Source: Terrimicrobiaceae bacterium
Lineage (GTDB): Bacteria; Verrucomicrobiota; Verrucomicrobiia; Chthoniobacterales; Terrimicrobiaceae
NCBI GenBank assembly: GCA_018402345.1
Contig: JAGYIV010000007.1
Location: 100,919 to 164,918, forward strand
Length of the DNA: 64,000 bases
Direction of reading: 5' to 3'
Below, one piece after another: positions 46,526 through 56,463 of the stretch. Under the pieces are notes generated by a model. It saw nothing but the letters and a program-made list of their open reading frames with translations, was not told the origin of the DNA and did no database searches. Made by a program: the position numbers and the translations under genes. Every line of letters begins with the position of its first letter. Positions within the stretch are counted from its first letter, which is position 1.

Positions 46526-48198
46526 ATGCAACACCCGCCCGTCACCAAATACCGGCCCTTCCCCCGAATCGATCTTCCCGACCGCCAGTGGCCGAACCGC
46601 TCGATCACCCACGCCCCAACTTGGTGCAGCGTGGACCTCCGCGATGGCAATCAAGCGCTCGCCCAGCCCATGAGCGTCGAGGAAAAACTCGAGTATTTCG
46701 ACATGCTCGTCGGCATCGGATTCAAGGAGATCGAAATCGGCTTCCCCTCGGCCTCGCAGATCGAGTTCGATTTCTGCCGCCGCCTCATCGAGGAAGAGCG
46801 CATTCCCGCCGACGTCTCGATCCAAATCCTCTGCCAATGCCGCGAGGATCTCATCCTGCGCTCGCTCGAGGCCCTGCGCGGAGCGAAAAACATCATCTTC
46901 CACCTCTACAACTCAACCTCTCCGAAACAGCGGGAATACGTCTTCGCCGCCTCCCGCGAGCAGATCACGGCCATCGCCACCCACGCGGTGTCGTTCCTCA
47001 AGGAAAAGATGCAACCCCTCCTCGCCGACGGATCGCACATCCGCCTCGAATACTCGCCGGAGAGCTTCACCAGCACCGAACTCGACTTCGCCCTCGAGAT
47101 TTGCGAGGCGGTCACCGATGTCTGGCAACCCTCCGAGGACAACAAAATCATCCTCAATCTCCCGGCCACCGTCGAATACGCCACGCCGAACATCCACGCG
47201 GACCAGATCGAGTGGATGTCACGTCATCTCACCCGCCGCCACCTCACCACCCTCTCTCTCCATACCCACAACGACCGCGGCACCGGCACTGCAGCCACGG
47301 AACTCGGTCTCCTCGCGGGAGCCGATCGCGTCGAGGGCACCCTCTTCGGCGTGGGCGAACGCACCGGCAATCTCGACATCACCACCGTCGCCCTCAACCT
47401 CTACACCCACGGCATCCACCCGAATCTCGACCTCAGCCGACTCAACGACATCCGCGAGGTTTACGAACGCTGCACCCGCATGGAGGTCCACCCCCGCCAC
47501 CCCTACGCCGGCGACCTTGCCTTCACTGCACTTCAGCGGCTCCCACCAGGACGCCATCAAGAAATCCTGGGAAAAACAAACTCCCGGTAAACCTTGGGAC
47601 GTCCTCTACATTCCCATCGACCCCGCCGATATCGGCCGCAGCTACAAGGCGATCATCCGCATCAACTCCCAATCAGGCAAAGGCGGCGTGGCCTATGTCC
47701 TCGAAAAGGAATTCGGCTACCAACTCCCCAAATCTCTCCAAAAGGAACTCGGCCGCATCATCAATGCCGTCTCGGATGAAAAAGGCACCGAACTCGAGGC
47801 CCAGGAAATCCTCGACCTCTTCCACTCAACTTACTTTGTCACCAGCGGCGCCATCTCGCTCCGCGACTTCCGCGCCATCGAACGCACCGATCGAGTCACC
47901 ATCGAGGCGGACCTCACGGTCGATGCGAAGGACACCACCGTGCGCGGCTCGGGAAACGGCCCCATCGCGGCCTTCGTCGATGCCCTCGGCCAGACCACCC
48001 TCCCCCTTCGAAATCCTCAACTACTCCGAGCACTCGCTGGGAGCTGGTGCGGATGCCCGAGCTGTCTCCTACATCGAAATAAAAACCCCCACCGGCCGCA
48101 CATTCCACGGCGCCGGAAGCAACACCAACATCGAGCTCGCCTCGATCCACGCCATCGTCAGCGCTCTCAACCGCGCCAACCCCCGCCCCACCCCGTAG
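46526..48198 (+). CDS. leuA: 2-isopropylmalate synthase, two frameshifts
   Basis: First committed step of leucine synthesis: acetyl-CoA plus 2-oxoisovalerate to 2-isopropylmalate. The DRE-TIM catalytic domain has SVDLRDGNQAL, GFKEIEIGFPSASQ, the metal-binding HTHNDRGTG and GNLDITTVALNLY; the C-terminal regulatory domain contains TIEADLTVDAKDTT. From ATG 46526 the frame breaks at 47531, where removing one C joins AFTA to FSGSHQDAIKKSW. It breaks again in the C5 run at 48002-48006, where removing one C joins GQTT to FEILNYSEHSLG. The repaired protein is 556 residues, the normal length of the long LeuA form. Confidence 0.88.
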
Positions 48199-48247
48199 CA
48201 GTAACCGAAACGGCTTTCGACTACTCGCTCCGCAAGAAAAACAAATC

Positions 48248-50407
48248 TCACCCGCGCTTTTTGCGGCTCGGCTTGGGATAACTCGCTTTCCTGCGTCCCG
48301 ACGGAAGCGCCATGCCATCGGGCGCCGTGCCGCTCTTCAACTCGGCGATCTGATCACGCAACAGCGCGGCACGCTCGTATTCCAGACGCGCTGCAGCCTC
48401 GGCCATGTCGCGTTCCAGTTCGGCAATCAAACCCGCCGCATCAAACGACACCGACGGATCCTCGCGCAAGCTGCCGGCGTGCGTCTCGGCGCCCTTGATC
48501 ACCACATGCAAGCTCTCCTGCACCGCTCGCACCACACTCTTGGGCACGATGCCGTGCTGCTTGTTGTGGGCATCCTGACGCTTGCGCCGGGCAGTCGATA
48601 TCTCCAACAACGCCTTCATGCTGGTGGTGACTGTGTCGGCGAACAAGACCACCTCGCCGTTCTCATGCCTCGCAGCGCGGCCTGACGTCTGGATGAGACT
48701 CGTCTTGCTTCTGAGATACCCCTCCTTATCGGCATCGAGGATACACACCAGCGAGACCTCCGGCAGGTCGAGCCCCTCGCGCAGCAGATTGATCCCCACC
48801 AGCACATCGCAATCCCCGGAGCGCAGCGTGCGCAAAATCTCCACCCGCTCGATCGTGTCGATATCACTGTGCAGATACCGCACCTTCAGCCCGATCTCGC
48901 GCAGATAGTCGGCCAAATCCTCAGCCGTGCGCTTCGTCAGTGTCGTGATCAATACCCGCTCGCCGACTTCGATCCTGCGCCGGCACAATTCGATCGTCTC
49001 GTCGATCTGCGCCTTGAGCGGACGCACAGTGATCACCGGATCAAGCAGGCCCGTGGGACGAATGATCTGCGGCACCACCAGTGGCATGCCACTCGTGGTC
49101 ACATCCAATGGCTCGACGGCATCCGAAAACCTCGTCCAGTCAACCCCGCCCTCGCCGAATTTGTTCTCGGCATTCTCGATCCAAGCCGTGTTGCCAACGA
49201 CACTGTTCGCGATCTCGAACTTCCCAGGAGTGGCGCTCACATAGACCAACTGATTGGCCATTTGCATGAACTCCCCGAAATTCAATGGACGGTTGTCCAG
49301 CGCGCTGGGCAAACGAAACCCATGCTCGACCAGCACGCTCTTGCGCGACCTGTCCCCGGAATACATCGCCCCGATCTGCGGCACCGTGGCATGCGACTCG
49401 TCGATCAACACCAAGTGGTCCTCAGGCAAAAAGTCGAGCAACGTGTAGGGACGCGACCCCGGCGGCCTGCCGCTCAAATGGCGCGAATAGTTCTCGATCC
49501 CGCTGCAGAACCCCATCTCCTGCATCATCTCAAGATCGAACTCCGTCCGCATGCGGATGCGCTGGGCCTCGAGCAACTTCCCGTCGCGCTCGAAGGATGC
49601 CACGCGCTCCTCGAGTTCCGAGCGGATTCCCGCCAGCGCGCCGCGCAACTTGTCGTGCGGGGTCACGAATTGCTTGGCGGGAAAAAGCGTGAATGTCTTC
49701 AGCGTGCCCCCCACATGCCCTGTCAGCGGATCCACCAAGCTGATGCGCTCGATCTCGTCGCCGAAAAATTCCACCCGCACCGCCTCGTCCTCGTTCTGCG
49801 CCGGAAACACCTCGACCACATCCCCGCGCACACGAAACCTGCCGCGCGCGAATTCGATATCGTTCCGCTCGTAGAGCATCTCGACGATCCGCGACAGAAA
49901 CGCCTCGCGCGAAAGTTGCTCGCCGGGGCGGATCGTGACCAGCATTTGAAGAAAATCATCCGGCGAGGCGAGGCCGTAGATGCACGACACACTAGCCACA
50001 ATGATCGTGTCGCGCCGCGTCAGCAGCGAACTCACCGCCGACAAGCGCAGGCGCTCGATCTCCTCGTTGATCGACGAATCCTTCTCGATATAGGTGTCCG
50101 ACCGCGGGATATAAGCCTCGGGCTGGTAGTAGTCGAAGTAGCTCACGAAATACTCGACCGCATTGTTCGGGAAGAACTGCTTGAATTCGCTGTAAAGCTG
50201 CGCCGCGAGCGTTTTGTTGTGCGACATGATCAGCGTGGGCTTCCCAGTGTCGCGGATCACATTTGCCATGGTGAACGTCTTGCCCGACCCCGTGACGCCG
50301 AGCAGCGTCTGGTGCCGATTCCCTGTGGCAAGCGAGCGCGTCAGGGCCTCGATCGCGCGCCCTTGATCGCCCCTCGGTTCATATGTCGATTCCAACTCGA
50401 AGCCCAT
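48248..50407 (-). CDS. uvrB: Excinuclease ABC subunit B (UvrB)
   Basis: 719-residue damage-verification helicase of nucleotide excision repair. Walker A is GVTGSGKT, the beta-hairpin region is VEYFVSYFDYYQPEAYIP, Walker B-like is VLIDESH, and helicase motifs V and VI are GINLLREGLDLPEVSLV and QTSGRAARHENG. The C-terminal UVR motif (MAEAAARLEYERAALLRDQI) binds UvrC. About 40 residues are inserted after VYVSATPGKFEI (residues about 400-440), where other UvrB proteins continue directly to QIIRPTGL. uvrC lies 5 kb away on the other strand. Confidence 0.97.
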   Translation of the reverse strand: MGFELESTYEPRGDQGRAIEALTRSLATGNRHQTLLGVTGSGKTFTMANVIRDTGKPTLIMSHNKTLAAQLYSEFKQFFPNNAVEYFVSYFDYYQPEAYIPRSDTYIEKDSSINEEIERLRLSAVSSLLTRRDTIIVASVSCIYGLASPDDFLQMLVTIRPGEQLSREAFLSRIVEMLYERNDIEFARGRFRVRGDVVEVFPAQNEDEAVRVEFFGDEIERISLVDPLTGHVGGTLKTFTLFPAKQFVTPHDKLRGALAGIRSELEERVASFERDGKLLEAQRIRMRTEFDLEMMQEMGFCSGIENYSRHLSGRPPGSRPYTLLDFLPEDHLVLIDESHATVPQIGAMYSGDRSRKSVLVEHGFRLPSALDNRPLNFGEFMQMANQLVYVSATPGKFEIANSVVGNTAWIENAENKFGEGGVDWTRFSDAVEPLDVTTSGMPLVVPQIIRPTGLLDPVITVRPLKAQIDETIELCRRRIEVGERVLITTLTKRTAEDLADYLREIGLKVRYLHSDIDTIERVEILRTLRSGDCDVLVGINLLREGLDLPEVSLVCILDADKEGYLRSKTSLIQTSGRAARHENGEVVLFADTVTTSMKALLEISTARRKRQDAHNKQHGIVPKSVVRAVQESLHVVIKGAETHAGSLREDPSVSFDAAGLIAELERDMAEAAARLEYERAALLRDQIAELKSGTAPDGMALPSGRRKASYPKPSRKKRG

Positions 50408-50474
50408 CGCGCCGCACTATTCCCCTCTCGCGCGGCGAACGCAACCCCGCAGCGGCCGCCAAAAGATATTGCGG

Positions 50475-51357
50475 CTATTTCAGCAGCCGCTTGAGGTAGG
50501 CTCCGTAACTGGATTTCCCAAGCCGCGCGATCTGACGCTCGAGATCCGTGAGCGTGATCCACTTGTTGCGGAGCGCGATCTCCTCAAGACACGCGATCTT
50601 CAAGCCCTGGCGGCGCTCGATCACACTCACAAACTCGGCGGCCTCCATGAGGCGACTCGTGGGTGCCGGTGTCGAGCCATGCCGTGCCGCGCCCGAGTTG
50701 CTCGACATGCAGGCTTCCCTCCTCGAGGTAACGGCGGTTCAGATCGGTGATTTCAAGCTCTCCGCGCGCAGAGGGCGCGAGATTCGCAGCGATCCCGACG
50801 GCACGCTGGTCATAAAAATACAGCCCCGGCACGGCAAAGTTGGATTTCGGCTTCGCTGGCTTTTCCTCAAGCGAGAGAACCCGTCCGTCGGGCCCAAACT
50901 CGACCACGCCGTAGGCGCTTGGCTCGGCGACATGGTAGCCGAAGATCGTCGCCCCCTCGGTGCGCGCGTCGGCGTTTTCCACCGCTTCGGAGAAATACTG
51001 GCCGTAAAAAATATTGTCGCCGAGCACAAGGGCCGAGGGCTTGTCTCCCACAAAATCCGCGCCAATGTGGTAGGCCTGCGCGAGTCCCTCCGGACGCGGC
51101 TGCTCGGCGAACCGAAGCGAGATGCCGAACTGCGATCCGTCGCCAAGCAGTCGCTGAAAAAGCGGCAGGTCGTCGGGCGTGGAAATCAACAGAATCTCCC
51201 GAATCCCCGCCAGCATGAGCACCGAGAGCGGATAGTAGACCATGGGCTTGTCATACACGGGCATGAGCTGCTTGCTTACCGCGATGGTCAGCGGAAAGAG
51301 CCGGGTGCCGGAACCTCCGGCGAGGATGATGCCGCGGCGTTGGGAGTCGTGTTTCAT
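50475..51357 (-). CDS. rmlA: Glucose-1-phosphate thymidylyltransferase (RmlA), one frameshift
   Basis: First step of dTDP-L-rhamnose synthesis: dTTP plus glucose 1-phosphate to dTDP-glucose. The nucleotide-binding motif is [14 protein letters not shown]; substrate contacts include [43 protein letters not shown] and [10 protein letters not shown]. The frame breaks near 50651, where removing one G (plus strand) joins THES to [16 protein letters not shown]. The repaired protein is 293 residues, the normal RmlA length. It starts 3 bp after rmlB ends. Confidence 0.92.
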
Positions 51358-51360
51358 CGG

Positions 51361-52428
51361 TTACTTCACAGCGCCAAGGCGCTCGCGGCTGTATCTGTTT
51401 TGAGTGATGTCGTCGGTCCAGGCGCGGTTCGCAAGATACCAATCCACTGTCTTCGCCAGGCCGGTCTCGAACGACTCGCGTGGAGCCCAGCCCAGTTCGC
51501 CTTGGATTTTCGCGCAGTCGATCGCATAGCGGCGATCGTGCCCCGGGCGGTCGGCGACATAGGTGATCTGGGATTCGTAAGAAGCACCGTCCTGCCGCGA
51601 CGACTTGGCATCGAGGAGCGCGCAGAGGGTTTTCACCACATCGAGATTCGCCCGCTCGTTCAACCCGCCGACATTGTAGGTCTCGCCCAGGCGGCCCTTG
51701 CGAAGCACAAGCCAGATGGCAACCGCATGATCCTCGACATAGAGCCAGTCGCGAATCTGCTGGCCATCGCCGTAGACAGGAAGCGGCTTCCCGTCGAGCG
51801 CGTTCAGGATCATCAGCGGGATCAACTTTTCGGGAAAATGGTAAGGGCCGTAATTGTTCGAGCAGTTCGTCGTCAATGTCGGCAAGCCGTAAGTGTGGTG
51901 GAACGCACGGACCAAGTGGTCGCTGGCCGCCTTCGAAGCCGCATACGGGCTGTTCGGCGCGAATGGCGTGGATTCGCTGAACGCCGGATCCTCGGGCGCC
52001 AACGTGCCGTAGACCTCGTCGGTCGACACGTGCAGGAACCGAAACTCCTCGCGCTTGGCTCCCTCGAGGCCGCCCCAATACCGGCGCACGGCATTCAACA
52101 GGCGCAGCGTGCCGGTGACATTTGTTTGAATGAACGGCTCGGGCGAATCGATCGAACGGTCGACATGCGACTCGGCCGCGAAATTCAGCACCGCATCGAT
52201 CGCATGCGCCTCGAGCAACCGCGCCACAAGCGCCTCGTCGCCGATATCCCCCTCCTGAAAAACATACCGCGCATCACCCGCCAAGTCGGCAAGATTCGCG
52301 GGATTCCCCGCATACGTGAGCAAGTCGAGATTCAGCAACGTCCCAAGCGGCGACCCCTCCTCCAAAAGCCGCTGACGAATAAAATTGCTGCCGATAAACC
52401 CGCAGCCCCCCGTGACAAGAATGTTCAT
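51361..52428 (-). CDS. rmlB: dTDP-glucose 4,6-dehydratase
   Basis: 355-residue extended SDR enzyme, second step of dTDP-rhamnose and related sugar synthesis. The Rossmann motif is [13 protein letters not shown]; the catalytic triad region has HVSTDEVYG (Asp/Glu acid pair plus Thr) and the YxxxK pair in YAASKAASD. The substrate block [14 protein letters not shown] and the C-terminal [12 protein letters not shown] are typical of RmlB. rmlA follows directly; rmlC and rmlD are not in the window, so they must lie elsewhere or another dTDP-sugar is made. Confidence 0.96.
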   Translation of the reverse strand: MNILVTGGCGFIGSNFIRQRLLEEGSPLGTLLNLDLLTYAGNPANLADLAGDARYVFQEGDIGDEALVARLLEAHAIDAVLNFAAESHVDRSIDSPEPFIQTNVTGTLRLLNAVRRYWGGLEGAKREEFRFLHVSTDEVYGTLAPEDPAFSESTPFAPNSPYAASKAASDHLVRAFHHTYGLPTLTTNCSNNYGPYHFPEKLIPLMILNALDGKPLPVYGDGQQIRDWLYVEDHAVAIWLVLRKGRLGETYNVGGLNERANLDVVKTLCALLDAKSSRQDGASYESQITYVADRPGHDRRYAIDCAKIQGELGWAPRESFETGLAKTVDWYLANRAWTDDITQNRYSRERLGAVK

Positions 52429-52449
52429 CGAAACAACCCGGCAAGCGCC

Positions 52450-52656
52450 TCAGTCGATCTCCTCGCCGGCGGTCAACACCTCGTCGAGCAATGTCTCGAA
52501 ATCATCCAGACCCGTGCTGGGAATGATCACCGAGTTCCGGCGCCCGTGGGCCTCTTCCGTGATTTTCAGAAAACGGCCACGATCATTTTGACGAAGCTCG
52601 ATGATAAAATGTTTGCGCTCGATTTGAAGTTCGCGCAGGGCGAGGGACTGTTCCAT
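52450..52656 (-). CDS. Small PUR-like nucleic-acid-binding protein
   Basis: 68 residues. The order of strands and the sequence ERKHFIIELRQNDRGRFLKI followed by GRRNSVIIPSTGLDDF fit the bacterial PUR-alpha/DUF3276 domain, which binds single-stranded DNA or RNA as a dimer. It lies 21 bp upstream of rmlB on the same strand. No other function can be inferred. Confidence 0.7.
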   Translation of the reverse strand: MEQSLALRELQIERKHFIIELRQNDRGRFLKITEEAHGRRNSVIIPSTGLDDFETLLDEVLTAGEEID

Positions 52657-52737
52657 ATGGATTAAACTCGGACCCTAACGGAGGTCGGGACCATCGATCA
52701 ACCGAAAATCCGCTCCAGAGGCGGAACCGGACCATGC

Positions 52738-54174
52738 CTATAGAAATTTCAACTTCATGGCCGCATAGAAAAGCATTCGGAACAGGAGACTGCCATCGCG
52801 CCAGCGATTGATATTTGTCTCCCCGTAGCTTCGGTCGCGGTAGCGGATGGGAATATCCCGAATTTTCAGGTTCAACTTGGAGGCTCCGAACAGAAGATCG
52901 AAATCGCCAAAGGGATCGAACTCGCCGAAGTAGGATCGGTTCCGGGCGATACGATCATATGCTTCGCGGGTCAGCACCTTGGTGCCGCAAAGGGTATCCT
53001 TCACGGATTGGCCGAGCAACCATCCGAAGGCGATTGCAAAAAACTTGTTTGCACAGAGGTTCAGAAAACGCATCGCACGTCCCTCCATCGGGTAAACGAG
53101 ACGAACGCCATTTGCAAACTCGGCCTTGCCAGAAACAAGGGCGTCCCGGAATTTCGGCAAATCCTCGGGAGGCATCGTCAGATCGGCATCGAGAATCATG
53201 AGAATATCGCCGGTGGCCGCTTGGAACCCCACACGCACGGCATCGCCCTTCCCTTTTCCCGGTTGCTTGAGGGCTTTGATATTCAAGTGCGGGTAGGCGT
53301 TTTGCACTCTCAATATTTCGTCCCAGGTATTATCGCGCGAACCGCCCTCGACAAAAACGATCTCGGGATCATCCCCCAAATCAGGCAGCCTTCTGATCGC
53401 CGACTCGATATTGCCTGCTTCGTTTCTTGCAGGGATTACCACCGACACCCTTCCACTTTCAAGTTCAGTTGGTGCCGGACGCGCCACAACGATGTTCGTC
53501 AAGCAAAACCACGGCAGAAGCGGTGCAATAAAACGGTTAACCACCCAGCCAAACACAGGCACTGGCAAGGGACACAAAATCCGCGGCTGGAAAGTCACAA
53601 CCTCCCAGCCGGCCAACTCCAAAAGGTCGCGCACATCATCGGGAGTGAGCCAGTTTTGCTCAGGCATCGCAACACGCAATCCCATCCGGCGGGCCATTGA
53701 AAGCAGGGGCCTCCATAGTGAATTCATGGAGGTCACGATCAGACGGCTTCCGGGGTGCGAAATCCGCAAAGCGCTTTCAAACATTTTTTGCACATCCACA
53801 GCCTCGTTCACTGTGTCAGCCATGACGATCCAGTCGTAGGTCTGGCCTCCGACGCCACTCTCGCCTGCGGTAGTGTGAATACTGGCGTCCGGCAACCGCT
53901 GGGCTGCAGCGATGGCCTGCTGCGGGGAAACATCACAGCCCCCTTTTTGAGCCCCGTTCAACAACTCCAACAAATACCCACTCCCGACCCCAACCTCGAA
54001 CACCGATGCTAATTTCGGTATGAGAAAATTCAAATAGTGGGCAAGCAGGCTGCGGTAGTAGCGGGAAGTTACCGGCAACCTCTCGTGTTGCCCGTAGTGG
54101 TCTCGGAGCCTCTGATAATATACCTCGTTCAATCCTTCCGGCTCGGTGGAGTCATTTGCTGCTTCGCTGGTCAT
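52738..54174 (-). CDS. Fusion of a SAM-dependent methyltransferase and a GT2 glycosyltransferase
   Basis: 478 residues in two parts. Residues about 15-230 are a class I methyltransferase with SAM motif SVFEVGVGSGYLLELL, VMADTVNEAVD, and a C-terminal cap. Residues about 240-478 are a GT-A fold family 2 transferase: VSVVIPARNEAGNIE, VEGGSRDNT, the donor metal site ILDADLTMPPEDL, and a DTLCGTKVL acceptor loop. The end (FDPFGDFDLLFGA) resembles dolichyl-phosphate-mannose-synthase-type enzymes. It may build a sugar-lipid carrier and methylate it or another glycan. It is divergent from the large membrane protein at 54235. Confidence 0.85.
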   Translation of the reverse strand: MTSEAANDSTEPEGLNEVYYQRLRDHYGQHERLPVTSRYYRSLLAHYLNFLIPKLASVFEVGVGSGYLLELLNGAQKGGCDVSPQQAIAAAQRLPDASIHTTAGESGVGGQTYDWIVMADTVNEAVDVQKMFESALRISHPGSRLIVTSMNSLWRPLLSMARRMGLRVAMPEQNWLTPDDVRDLLELAGWEVVTFQPRILCPLPVPVFGWVVNRFIAPLLPWFCLTNIVVARPAPTELESGRVSVVIPARNEAGNIESAIRRLPDLGDDPEIVFVEGGSRDNTWDEILRVQNAYPHLNIKALKQPGKGKGDAVRVGFQAATGDILMILDADLTMPPEDLPKFRDALVSGKAEFANGVRLVYPMEGRAMRFLNLCANKFFAIAFGWLLGQSVKDTLCGTKVLTREAYDRIARNRSYFGEFDPFGDFDLLFGASKLNLKIRDIPIRYRDRSYGETNINRWRDGSLLFRMLFYAAMKLKFL

Positions 54175-54234
54175 GAAAAAGTATTCTCTATCGCCCTCTG
54201 TTCACCGAAAAAGCCAAACCACAGATTCGATTCA

Positions 54235-56463
54235 ATGTCCCGCATCAATTTCCCCAAGCCATCCCCGGTCCTCTGGCTTACGACCGCCGCCATTCTGTTC
54301 ATCGTGGCAGCCCTGCTGGCATATCCCGGCAGAGTTGGACTGATACAGGAGGCGGCTTTGACAAACATACAAAAGGAGGAGGGGCTTTTGCTTTACTCCC
54401 CGTTTCCCCCTGAAATGAAAAAATCCTGTGGCAGAGTTTTTCTGCCACAGGACGAGATTCTGGTTCTCGAGGATGGTGTGGGATTGACAATTCTTGCTCC
54501 CGGAAAAAAAGACATCGAATTGGCCGGCTGGGGACGGTATCGCAGTGGGTCGAAAGGTATTTTTTTCTCTACAAGTGACGGGGAAGAAGCAAAAGGAAGG
54601 AATTACCTGGTTCGATGGCCTGCTTGGAGCGTGAGGGAATGGATGCCGGGGATTCTGTTTCTGGCGGCTTTTGCATCTTCCGGTATCGGTGCCGCGCAAC
54701 TCCAACCTCTAAAGCCCCGATTGGCAGCGGGTCTTGGAGCGGCAATCGCAGGGTTTGTCACGCTGGGCATGCTTCTGTGGCCGGGCTGTGTTGCGGATGG
54801 GTTTTTTACAGGGGGCGGCCTGCCTCTGGCGTGGAGCTTTTCCGTAGCCTTGCTGGCGGGCGGTGGACGGACCGGAGCGATTTTGCTCTTCCCTGCGGGA
54901 GCCGTGCTGCCAGCCTGGATTTGCCATGAATACTTCGCGGTTCTTGGCGCTTCGCATCCATGGTTTCTCGTCGGAGGACTCCTTCCCTTGTCGGACGCCA
55001 ACATGCATTTCACCCAGGCCTTCGAAATTCTGCGCCAAGGCGTGGCGACTACGAGTTTCAACGGGCGCTTTCTTTACCCGCTTTTTCTATCGGCCCTCAT
55101 GCATTGGACGGGTGAAAACGCCCACTTGGTCCAATTTTTTTCAGCCGCCATCGTGCTGGGATGCCTCGCCCTCCTGGCCCGCACTATTTCATCCCTCGGC
55201 GGCATCACAGGAACGGCCGTCGTGATTTTCCTTTTCTGGTTATACTTCCGCTTGAATGGCGCCTGGCTGTGCATGACGGAAAATCTCGGCCTGCCTCTCG
55301 GGCTGCTGGCAACGGGCCTCTTTATTGTTGGGGCGAGGGACAAACGGTTCGGCATTTGTGCGGCTGGGTTGTTTCTTTTTTCCACAGGAATGGCGACCCG
55401 TCCGGGAGCGATGTTTGTGCTGCCCGCGCTGGCGGTTTTTTGTGTAGTGAAATTCGGTGGGGGGCTGGGCAACTTGCGGCGATTGGCATTCGTGGCCACA
55501 GCCGCAGGCTTTGCGATGGTGACCGGCTTGGGAACAAACTCCCTCGCCTCGGCGCTCGTTTACAAAGGCTCGAGTCCGGCCTACCAGAATTTTGCTTTTT
55601 CACTGAACGGACTTCTTACCGTGAGCGATTGGTCAAAGAGCCACAACGGGGGAAAAGGAGATCCAGCTCAAGTGATGGAGGAAAATAAGCGTCTCCTGCG
55701 AGAGAATCCTTCCCTTTTGTTGACGGGTTCCCTTCGAACTTTTGAGTATCTTTGGCCGAAGGGGTTCTTTTTCCGATTCGACAAGGATATCAGGTTCGTC
55801 GGCGTCGGCTCACTCTTGGCTTTGGCTGGATTAGCCGCGCTGGCTTTTCAACGCTCGCTTGCCGAGCAGCGAGGCTGGATTTTTGCGGCCCTCGCGGGGA
55901 TTTTTTTATCCATGCCCTTTGCGCCTCCATGGGATGCGGGCTCCCGACCCTATGCGGTGACGATGCCGATTGTTTTTCTCCTGTGCGGACTTGGCATGGC
56001 TGCTTTTTTCGACCTCTGTAAAATTGCGGCCAAGGCTTGTGCTATCCAGTCAACTGAACCCGAGGTGCGCGCCCACCTACAAACAAATGCCACCCCTCTT
56101 CTGGCCGCAGCCGTTTTTATCATGCTACTGACCTGCACTCCGGGGATTTTTTCAAAAAAACCGACGATTGAAAATGCCGGGCGCCTGACGAAGCCTGGCG
56201 GGGTTTATCATGTCGGCGGCACTGACAACCACACTCTCTCGAAAACAGAGTTTTTGGCGAGGTTGTCCGTTCTCGGAATGAACTACCCCGAACTGCAAGG
56301 GGCATTTCAGGACACCCAGGACAGCTTCGCTTTGATGGTCGATTGGAACGGTCCTCGTTTTCGGGTCGTGGACTTTTCAAGCGCCCTGACAAACCAACCG
56401 GGCAAGGAAATTCACTCTGTGGTTTTTGATCGATCTGTTCTTGCGAAACCTACGGGCGACTGA
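54235..56463 (+). CDS. Large polytopic membrane protein, probable glycosyltransferase or polymerase
   Basis: 742 residues from the ATG at 54235 (MSRINFPKPSPVLW). The first helix is WLTTAAILFIVAALLAY, then a soluble loop of about 100 residues, then roughly ten further helices. An acidic motif SDANMHFTQAFEIL lies after the fourth or fifth helix, similar in position to lipid-sugar-binding loops of GT-C enzymes. A C-terminal soluble domain of about 110 residues follows. Unlike its neighbours it is on the plus strand, with visibly more T-runs than the rest. It overlaps the convergent GT2 gene by 14 bp at its end. Confidence 0.75.
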   Translation: MSRINFPKPSPVLWLTTAAILFIVAALLAYPGRVGLIQEAALTNIQKEEGLLLYSPFPPEMKKSCGRVFLPQDEILVLEDGVGLTILAPGKKDIELAGWGRYRSGSKGIFFSTSDGEEAKGRNYLVRWPAWSVREWMPGILFLAAFASSGIGAAQLQPLKPRLAAGLGAAIAGFVTLGMLLWPGCVADGFFTGGGLPLAWSFSVALLAGGGRTGAILLFPAGAVLPAWICHEYFAVLGASHPWFLVGGLLPLSDANMHFTQAFEILRQGVATTSFNGRFLYPLFLSALMHWTGENAHLVQFFSAAIVLGCLALLARTISSLGGITGTAVVIFLFWLYFRLNGAWLCMTENLGLPLGLLATGLFIVGARDKRFGICAAGLFLFSTGMATRPGAMFVLPALAVFCVVKFGGGLGNLRRLAFVATAAGFAMVTGLGTNSLASALVYKGSSPAYQNFAFSLNGLLTVSDWSKSHNGGKGDPAQVMEENKRLLRENPSLLLTGSLRTFEYLWPKGFFFRFDKDIRFVGVGSLLALAGLAALAFQRSLAEQRGWIFAALAGIFLSMPFAPPWDAGSRPYAVTMPIVFLLCGLGMAAFFDLCKIAAKACAIQSTEPEVRAHLQTNATPLLAAAVFIMLLTCTPGIFSKKPTIENAGRLTKPGGVYHVGGTDNHTLSKTEFLARLSVLGMNYPELQGAFQDTQDSFALMVDWNGPRFRVVDFSSALTNQPGKEIHSVVFDRSVLAKPTGD

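Noticed and set aside
48869..50494. 541-codon plus-strand open frame opposite uvrB
   Set aside because: It is a shadow of uvrB with no recognisable domain.
50548..52665. Very long plus-strand open frame (705 codons) opposite rmlA and rmlB
   Set aside because: It is antisense to two well-recognised genes and shows no family motif; a codon-bias shadow in GC-rich DNA.
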